Shown in pieces: positions 56,764 to 64,000 of a stretch of 64,000 nt of DNA (the first letter of the stretch is position 1; the number at the start of each line of letters is the position of its first letter). The stretch covers positions 1,394,783 to 1,458,782 of the forward strand of contig NW_006768778.1 of the NCBI RefSeq assembly GCF_000204055.1, in the 5' to 3' direction. Position numbers and translations under genes: made by a program. The notes beneath the pieces were generated by a model. That model worked only from the letters and a program-made list of their open reading frames with translations. It had not been told where the DNA came from and did no database searches. This DNA is from Melampsora larici-populina 98AG31. Lineage: Eukaryota; Basidiomycota; Pucciniomycetes; Pucciniales; Melampsoraceae.

Positions 56764-57877
56764 AAATTTACCGTGGAGTTTAGAAAATTGAGTAGACATA
56801 GAAAATTATAGAGAAGCTGGCAAGGGTCAGAAAAATATGAAAAAATAATGGGAGGGCCCTTTGATGCATTCCAATTGTCTGGCATATTTTTTCATATTTT
56901 TAAAACCACAATGCATATAATACTACACAAAATATAATATCTTCTGGGCAGAAAATATAAAAACCAACAAACAGTGATATTGAGCAGTCTTGAAGAGAGA
57001 CAAAAATACACAAAATTATGCATATTGTTCCTATGGCTGAGACCTTGAATTTGAGTATGTTTTTGTATTTTTAGTGTGAGAATCTTTGATTGTACTAACA
57101 AAAAACCTCCAGGATTGTTAGATTACAACCTGTAACAGACATTGGAGGGCATAATTTGAATTCAACAATCCCTTATATCTTTGTCAATTCTTGGTCAAAC
57201 CACTTGATTTTTTGTTCATTGGAAAGCCAAACTCTGTGACTATATCTTTCATTGAGACAGAGACCAGCACAACTACACAGATAGATCTAAACTAGATCAT
57301 ATCACAGAGACTAATGGATTTGAAGACAAATAGGTTTTTTTGTAGCGGAGCTACAGATTTGATGCATTAACATGACATTCAAATGCATTTCATTGCTTCC
57401 TAATCAGCTAACTATCAAGTGTTTTGACCCAGAATTGCAAAAGATATGAGGGATATAGAATTCCAGATATCCCCTTGTCACCCCTTGGCCAAATTCCAAT
57501 CCGTGTTACAGGTTGTAATCTGAGAAACTTGGAGGTTTTTTGTTAGTACAATCAACAATCTGCACACTAAAAATACAAAAAAATGCTCAAATTCAAGGTC
57601 TCAGCCATAGGAACAATATGCATATTTTTATGTATTTTTGTCTCTCTCCAAGACTGCTCAATATCACTGTTTGTTGGTTTTTGTATTTTCTGCCCAGAAG
57701 ATATTATATTTTGTGTAGTGTTATATGCATTGTGGTTTTAAAAATATGAAAAAATATGCCAGACAATTGGAATGCATCAAAGGGCCCTCCCATTATTTTT
57801 TCATATTTTTCTGACCCTTGCCAGCTTCTCTATAATTTTCTATGTCTACTCAATTTTCTAAACTCCACGGTAAATTT
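56764..57877. mobile_element. Foldback/long-TIR element, 1.1 kb, in Gypsy
   Basis: Ends AAATTTACCGTGGAGTTTAG and its inverse. The inverted arms are about 385 bp each (56764-57150 and 57490-57877) and nearly identical at their outer 150 bp, around a spacer of about 330 bp. GC occurs directly outside each end and may be a 2-bp duplication. Removing the element and one GC rejoins the Gypsy frame. No ORF of its own; the first 41 codons of the downstream open frame (from 57756) are element sequence. Superfamily unassigned. Confidence 0.8.
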
Positions 57878-57878
57878 G

Positions 57879-60800
57879 CAATGTGGCGCAGTGCCTGGTT
57901 ACTCACCCTCAACCCCGTTTGAGGCATCAAACATCAACATGTCAAATCTTCCATTTTCCCCAGCCTCCCCGGATCAAGGAAACAACAATCCCATTACCAA
58001 CACAAGGGAAGACCAAGATCTGAACTTCTTGCCGTTAGATAACAAGATCCCAGCATATCCTATGATCGAGATGGATGGACGACGCATTGACGGCTTTGGT
58101 TTTACCGATACCCCCTTCCACTCGCCTCTAGAAGAAAGAACGAAAGAACAATTAGGAGAAAGAGAACTTGAAAGTGTCGAAACATGGAATAGAGTTCTCA
58201 ACCTTAGCAAAAAGAGGCCTAGGTGGACAGGAGGCGCCGTTAGTGGACCAAAGGACCTAGGTGCTTACGACGGAGAAGCAATTCTTAGTCTCGAAGATGG
58301 AGAAATCTATGAAGGAAATTCTCTAAGTCTAAACATCGTAGAACTAGCCGCCCAAAACGACTCGAGCTCCTCACTGCCGACTTACACCTCGCATTTCAGA
58401 AACTACCCATTATCAACTATCCTTGATACTGGGGCAGCCGCAAACTACGTCTCAGAACATAAATTACAAAAGATGTTAGAATTGGATCGTAACCGCGTCA
58501 AGCTCGAAGAAACTGAGGGACAAAAAGTCAGATTGGCTAACGGTGCCCACGAGACCTCAACCAAGATTGCAATGTTCGAGCTAGAGATTGACGACTGCAA
58601 TAATAGCAACTTCTTCAGGTTCACGGTGAAAGCTTACGTTCTACGCCTGCCGAACGTAGAGCTTATCCTGGGTATGCCTTGGTTCAAAGAACATAAACCA
58701 AGAATTGACTTCAACACCATGGAATACGAAATCGAAAAAGGAACAGCAGTTTATACCTTCATCCCAAAACCTAACGGGAACAACCTGTACACGATGGCCC
58801 TAGACGCCCTGCATAGCATCCTGGAGGGATGCGCTCGTGACGAGGCGCCAGATTGTTTCGAAGAAGAAATTAAGCAAGTCAAGAGGAAACACAAACATTA
58901 TATAGATACAGGCGATAGTAGCCCTATCAAGACTCACGGACGGCCCTTGACACCTCCAGAACATCAACTCATCGGACAATTCATCGAAGAAGGGCTAAGT
59001 CAAGGCATAATTGAGAAAACAGACTCGCCTTGGAGCTCCCCTCTGTTGTTGGTAAAAAAACCTGACGGATCAACCAGGGTATGTGTAGATTATCGTGCTC
59101 TGAACAGAGTAACACGAAAAAATGCTTACCCATTACCGAGGATTGATGATGCTTACCAGTTCTTAAGCGGCGCCAAGTACTTCACTACGATCGACCTGAA
59201 ATCAGGCTTCTGGCAAGTACCAATGGCGACTCAAGATAAAGAAAAAATGGCATTCACTTGCCGCCAAGGACACTTCCAATGGTCAGTGATGCCATTTGGA
59301 CTCTGCAATGCGCCTGCGACGTTCCAAGAGATGATGAACGACATTCTAAGGGACGTCATCGACAAGTTTGCGCTAGTATATTTAGATGACGTCATTATCT
59401 TTTCCAGGACACAAGAAGACCACGTGGACCACGTAAAACAAGTGTTTAAGATCTTGAAAGACAACAAGTTAGTAGTCTCACCGAAAAAATGCCAGTGGGG
59501 CAAGAACTCTCTTTTATTCTTAGGACATATTGTTGATGGGAACGGTATTAGGACGAATCCCGATAAAATTAACAAGATCACCGAGTGGCCAGTTCCAACA
59601 AACATATCCCAGGTAAGAGGATTCTTAAACCTCTGTACATACTATAAGAGGTTCATTAAAGGATTTTCATCCATTGCTTCGCCCATTTATAAGCTCACGG
59701 AGGGCTCCCCGAAACCAGGAACGGCTATAAGTTGGGGAGAAAGTCAGCAAGCGGCCTTTGTAAGTCTCAAAGAAAGCTTATCCAACACCGTGCCTCTCTC
59801 CCACCCAACACCCTTTAGACCATTTGTATTAGACACTGATGCGTCTGGAACGAATATTGGCGCTGTTTTACAACAGGACAAACAAGCCGAAGTACCAAAG
59901 TCCGGAGACTTCGACTTCGTTGTATATCAGAAGGATCTAAAGAACAGTAATCTTCGCCCTATTGCTTTCGAGTCAAGGAAATTATCAAAAACAGAACAGA
60001 ACTATAGCGCGCAGGAGAGAGAACTCCTTGCTATAGTCCATGGGTTAAAACATTTTCGAGGGTTTATAGAAGGTTTGCCAATCTTAGTCAGAACAGATCA
60101 TGAATCGCTCAAACATTTTAAAACTCAAAAGTTCATTAATTGGCGTCTTGCCCGTTTTGTCGATGAGATAGAATTCTTCAACGCTTACATAATCTATAGA
60201 CCCGGCAAAGACCAACTGGCAGCGGATTCGTTATCTCGAAAACCTAACACAATATTTGATGATGATCCACCCGAGGTGGCGCAACCATTATTTAGCATAG
60301 ATAAAGAGAACGACCCCTATAAGACCCTGGTCAAATATAAAATGAAGATATTGGCTGGAATCGACCCCGCAACAATTGGGAACGGCTTGTTTCGTATTGT
60401 GCACAGCCACTTAGTGTTGTACGAAGACGAAAATTTGAGCGACATGCCGCAAATTGTGCCTACCAATGAAGGGGAAGCCGAATCCATGGTTTTTCAAATA
60501 CATGAAGATTTAGGCCACCGGAATGTCGAGGACGTGCTAACCGCAGCAAAGAAGTGTGATTGGTTCCCTCGCCTGAACCACACGGTCAAGAAGACGGTTG
60601 CATTATGCCGATCGTGTCAAATACACGCAGCCCCGACCAAACAACATCAATTACCTATTCAGATGATTATCAGAGGCGAACCATTCCGCAAGTGGGGAAT
60701 GGACTTTGTAGGGCCGCTGATAAAGACCGCCCACGGCAATCAATTTTTAGTAACGGCAATAGACTATGGGACAGGCTGGGCGTACGCTAAACCTCTGAAA

Positions 60801-61604
60801 AGAACTTCAGCAAGCGCTGCCATCAGTTTAATACGAGAAATAATACTGAACCACGGCCTACCGGTAGAGATCACCACGGATAACGGGTCTGAATTCATCT
60901 CTTGAGAATTCAAACAATTTATGGAAGAACACGGAATCAGGCACATTACAACAACCGCGTATCATCCTCAAGCCAACGGCTTGATCGAAAGATTTCACGG
61001 AACATTCGTGAATGCGTTAAGGAAGTTCTGTAGTCCATACAACCAAGACAGTTGGGACGGCTACGTAAACTCATGCTTGTTCGCCTATAGAGCATCGTAC
61101 TCACACGCAATGAAGGCTTCACCTTACTTTATGGCGTACGGGAGCGAGGCGCGTTTACCATCCGAAAAGGTGAGCATAAAGTTCAATGATTCCATCGAAA
61201 ACATGGAATTGATTCATAGGCAACGGAACGTAGAAGTTAGAAAACATGCTGTCACACGCGCAGAGCTCATCGAGGACCTTAATACGAGAGCCAAAGAACG
61301 AAACGCCTCCACAGAAGAATCTTACACTGAAAGAAGTCTTAAAACAGGAGACCTTGTCCTCAGAAGCTTCGAAGGACGACCTTCAAAACTTCACCCAAAA
61401 TGGGACGGACCTTTTATTATTAGAACTTGTTACCCCAACGGTACGTATTTGCTGATGACCGCTAACGGTCACATCCTGAGTGCTAATGTGAATGGCGTAC
61501 GTTTGAAACACTTCAAAGGAGAATCCGACGAATTCTTCTACACCTCTAGGGAACTCCACAAACGTGACGAACGCGCACAAAGAAGCAACGGAACCCAGTG
61601 TTAA
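57879..61604 (+). pseudogene. Gypsy pol (protease-RT-RNase H-integrase) with one internal stop
   Basis: One frame of 1,241 codons plus stop, broken only by TGA at 60903-60905. Protease: TILDTGAAANYVS. RT: WSSPLLLVKKPDGSTRVCVD, LKSGFWQVPM, FGLCNAPATFQEMM, LVYLDDVIIFSRT (catalytic YLDD). RNase H: LDTDASGTNIGAVL, IAFESRKLSKTEQNYSAQER, ELLAIVHGL, RTDHESLKHF, AADSLSRKP. Integrase: HHCC finger (HEDLGH...CRSCQIH), WGMDFVGPL (Asp 1), ITTDNGSEF (Asp 2), then the stop, then TAYHPQANGLIERFHG (Glu). The C-terminus has a WDGPF...Y-NGTYLL module like GPY/F; no chromodomain. In the undisturbed element this continues from gag as one polyprotein. The stop separates the last catalytic residue of integrase, so this copy should not integrate on its own. 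Confidence 0.9.
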
Positions 61605-61815
61605 CATGGAAAGAGAAGAAATGTTGGCACGAAGAGAGGAATACCTAGTAGATCTCGCGATAAAATTACATAATGAGTTATACACGGATGAAACAAATAA
61701 AAATCTTAGAGACTTCTCCACCGGAGCTTTAAGCACACTTTCTTATTACTTACACGGTGCGTCAGAAGTGGTAAACGACGAACTCACACACAATGAGAAC
61801 CGCCCTGAAAACTAG
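61564..61815 (+). CDS. Small ORF overlapping the end of Gypsy pol
   Basis: 83 codons in the +1 frame relative to pol, overlapping its last 14 codons and ending 28 bp before the 3' LTR. The product is hydrophilic and helix-prone (NMEREEMLARREEYLVDLAI, KLHNELYTDETNKNLRDF) without a known domain. It may be an accessory frame reached by frameshifting or reinitiation, or the former C-terminus of pol displaced by a one-base indel. Confidence 0.35.
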   Translation: MTNAHKEATEPSVNMEREEMLARREEYLVDLAIKLHNELYTDETNKNLRDFSTGALSTLSYYLHGASEVVNDELTHNENRPEN

Positions 61816-61830
61816 GAAGTTTCCATACTT

Positions 61831-61843
61831 AAAAAGGGGGTGA
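61831..61843 (+). promoter_or_regulatory. Polypurine tract of the Gypsy element
   Basis: AAAAAGGGGGTGA directly before the 3' LTR, the position and composition expected for the plus-strand primer. Confidence 0.75.
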
Positions 61844-62208
61844 TGTGATACCCTGAATCCCTTTGTTCTCTTTGTTACCCGTTTCTTTCTCAGCGCTTTT
61901 TCTAAGAGTGCTTTTTCTTTTCACTTTGTGTGCTTTTCTAAAAATGTACTCACATTTCTTTTTGTTGACAAATCCCCCGGATTCGTCTATCAATGTTGTC
62001 GACCGGATCCAAGTACGAACGGATCCGGCCATCCTCACTTTATCTCGATGTCCCTGACATCATCACGTTGTATCTCTAAACTACTTCCTTATTTGTACTT
62101 AGCAGAGATGGACGCCTATATAAGACGTCCATCCCTTGCTTGTGGAATAGATCCCCCCAAGCAGCTTCTCAATACATTCGCCGAACAGAATCCCTATTGA
62201 CAATAACA
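61844..62208 (+). repeat. Gypsy 3' LTR
   Basis: 365 bp, 364 identical to the 5' LTR; keeps the CpG (GGATTCGTC) lost in the left copy. Followed by the CTAG target duplication. Confidence 0.93.
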
Positions 62209-62464
62209 CTAGTTAGTTTCTTCACTCTCCACTGGTCAAGGACCCAGGTTTTGTGACATCTTTTGATGGCAATATTCCTGTCGATTTTTATCGCAGGCTA
62301 CTCATTACCTTTGGGTTTTGAGAATGACTACGGCTTAGGCTAGACCCGCTATCATCTGCTAACGAGTAGTGGGCCTGTAGTTTTGAAGTGCCTTACCTAG
62401 GAATAAAGAGTGTTAATCATTAGCTAATATCCTTTCTGTTCGGTTCTGATAACTTTACTAGAAG
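62209..62464. other. Spacer between Gypsy and hAT-3
   Basis: 256 bp of unannotated DNA with no ORF or repeat boundary other than the CTAG duplication at its left edge. Confidence 0.5.
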
Positions 62465-64000
62465 CAACGCAGCAACAGTGACTGCACTGGTACCGGTACC
62501 GTGCAGTACCGTCACTGAGTTGACCAGTGCCGTACCTATAAGTACCGTAACCGGTGTCGGCTACAGTACTGGAAGGCCCAAGAGTCAGTTTTGTGCATAA
62601 GGTACGGTACCAGGTACAGTCCCGGCGTTTTGAGCAAGGCACCGGAACTATAGAGTACCGGTACCCGCAAACACGGCTACTGTACCGTACCGTACCTATA
62701 TTTCTGTACAATACCTAGATTATATATCTAATCCGGCAAGGGGGCGACAGGTGTCCTTTCCAGGATCACACACCAACATCCCAACCTGGCCATAACGAAT
62801 CCTTTTCGATCATTCTCAACTCCTTGCGTCGATACATACCCCGATCCAATCAACAGTTTCACATCAAGGCTCCTCATGGCTATTTTCTTCCACATCCGAG
62901 TGTCACAAGGTGGGGAGAACTGCTATAACAGCAGGCCCTTGCTACCACGTCAAACGTTTGTCCCATTCCTTCTATCATTTTGTTCCATTCCATTTCCTTC
63001 CATCATCTTGAACCAATCCATTTCTGGTCCTTTTCAAATCACACTGCTTTGATTTTCGCTCTAGTCTCATTAATTTCATTCCTAGGTTATCGATTTTGTC
63101 CAAACGCCACCCAATCGACATGTCTTCATCATCCGTCTCGCAAGCAAACCGTCGTAGCACTCGTCCTTCTCCAGCTAGAAAGCAATCTCATATGATAACA
63201 TTACCCAGAGATTCTCGACGTTCTTATCAACGCCGTGAAGATAACGATTCCGAATCCGACGTTTCAGTTCTTACAAGTACTACTGCTCGTAAGAAACGAA
63301 AGCGAACTCCATCAGTCATTGAGGACAACGGTGATGACTCTGAATCTGCTGTTGACTCAAGCCTCCCACCACCAATCAAGAAAACCTCTCGCCAGGCATC
63401 CAGATCCTCAAAGATTAAGGAGGCATCCAAGAAGACTTCAAGAGGTTCCAAAACTACCAGCCATTCCAAAAAACAATCCCGCTTACCTACCTCAAGCTCT
63501 GTGAAGCTTCAAATCGACCTGGTCCAGGACTCTGACGAGGAGAACCGCAAGGTTGTCAAGGAATCCCAAGTTGTGAACGACTCTGACGACGATGATCGGT
63601 ACGGTCCTGTGCAAGATTACTATGAAGAAGCGAAGGAAGGTCCCAAAGATGTAAGACTTTCCTTTATCTTCTCTTCTAAGCTTTTATTTTATTCCATGTT
63701 TTAAAAGGATGTTGATTTTCATAACTATTCAATCATTTCCTTTTCTCAACGATCCTCAGCCCCCAGGTGTCTTAGGCACCTTTCCGTGCAAGTTTTGCAA
63801 AGTCGATGTTTGCAGTGCAGGAGGTACATCCGGCCTATGGGCCCATCGCGATGGATCGAAGCAGCCTACGAAGTCTGGGAAGCCCGGATGCAAGCAAAGG
63901 AACGCAGCCATCGAGGCTGGATGTCTGCTCCCCCCAACCGAATTCGAATGTCGCAACGCAGCCGCCAACACTGCAGAAGGACAAACTTCTATCTCAACTT
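62465..64000 (+). mobile_element. hAT transposon hAT-3, left part
   Basis: Starts with CAACGCAGCAACAGTGAC, the same first 14 bases as the non-autonomous element at 39971. The subterminal region (62490-62705) is filled with GGTACCG / CGGTAC words. A transposase gene begins at 63120 and the element runs past the window end, so the right terminus and the target duplication cannot be seen. Confidence 0.8.
63120..64000 (+). CDS. hAT transposase (hAT-3), 3' partial
   Basis: Exon 1 (63120-63650) encodes a Ser/Arg/Lys-rich disordered N-terminus with acidic patches (VQDSDEENRKVV, VNDSDDDDRYGP). A 109-bp intron (GTAAGA...CTCAG) follows. Exon 2 (from 63760) opens with the BED-like finger FPCKFCKVDV...LWAHRDGSKQ and the PGCKQRNAAIEAGCLLPPTE block, which aligns with hAT-1 (LKCKHCHKEV...QVHRDGSNQ) and hAT-2 (PCSWC...LVHRDGN). 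The frame is open to base 64000; the catalytic domain lies outside the window. ATG 63120 is the first in-frame start. No lesion is visible so far. Confidence 0.85.

Larger units (their letters stand above)
43556..62208 (+). mobile_element. Ty3/Gypsy LTR retrotransposon, 18.7 kb with three nested insertions
   Basis: Two 365-bp LTRs, identical but for one base, begin TGTGATACCC and end AATAACA. CTAG lies on both outer sides (43552-43555, 62209-62212) as target duplication. The internal order on the plus strand is leader, gag (from 50549), protease, RT, RNase H, integrase (to 61604), polypurine tract, 3' LTR: the Ty3/Gypsy order with integrase after RNase H. No chromodomain was seen. Later insertions are a tyrosine-recombinase retroelement in the leader (within 43921-50548), hAT-2 in the gag-protease linker (52041-56697) and a foldback element in the same linker (56764-57877). 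Without insertions the element would be roughly 6-7 kb. Confidence 0.93.

Noticed and set aside
57756..57878. N-terminal 41 codons of the pol open frame
   Set aside because: They lie within the right arm of the foldback element and are mirrored at about 56764-56885, so they are not native pol sequence.
1..64000. CRISPR arrays, rRNA or bacterial-type operons
   Set aside because: No regularly spaced short repeats with unique spacers and no rRNA-like blocks; intron-containing genes throughout indicate eukaryotic nuclear DNA.

Overview
The window looks like nuclear DNA of a filamentous basidiomycete, most probably a rust fungus (Pucciniales). This is inferred from short introns (about 55-110 bp, GT-AG), AT-rich and transposon-packed intergenic DNA, fungal gene families (Nrg1-like zinc fingers, a secreted RlpA/DPBB protein, RMI1, small glycine-rich RRM proteins) and the mix of hAT, PIF/Harbinger, Ty3/Gypsy and tyrosine-recombinase retroelements. 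No bacterial operon signals, CRISPR array or rRNA were seen.

Host genes are few and lie in the left half: a C2H2 regulator entering from the left edge (1-1761, +), a six-exon RRM protein with no long ORF (3797-4999, -), a secreted DPBB protein (24182-25194, +), RMI1 (27193-28486, -) and a glycine-rich RRM protein with two microexons (30075-31374, +). RMI1 and the glycine-rich RRM gene are divergent across a 1.6 kb spacer. The two RRM genes share an intron position inside the RNP1 motif.

The rest is mostly mobile DNA. 10488-16350 is a decayed hAT element (hAT-1) that carries two younger TIR elements, one of them inside an exon. 5982-9000 and 18280-21900 hold several short TIR or foldback elements of different superfamilies. 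31758-32396 is a hairpin-rich element flanked by a 10-bp direct repeat. 35083-38831 is a complete two-gene PIF/Harbinger element (SANT-like protein plus DDE transposase, divergent from opposite ends) whose third catalytic residue appears to be Lys instead of Glu. 39971-40663 is a non-autonomous hAT derivative whose ends match the hAT-3 element that starts at 62465.

43556-62208 is one 18.7 kb Ty3/Gypsy retrotransposon with LTRs that differ at 1 of 365 positions. It was broken by three later insertions: a DIRS/Ngaro-like tyrosine-recombinase retroelement (about 44.3-50.4 kb, - strand), an apparently intact hAT transposon (hAT-2, 52041-56697, nine-exon transposase) and a 1.1 kb foldback element (56764-57877). 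Removing hAT-2 and the foldback, each with one copy of its target duplication, restores one continuous gag-pol reading frame. This supports the proposed boundaries. Pol has one further lesion, an in-frame TGA inside the integrase core.

Three related hAT transposases in three states (decayed, intact, cut off by the window end) and their candidate non-autonomous partner make the window a compact record of nested transposition. Exon structures were read by eye from splice consensus and frame continuity. No alignment or database search was run.
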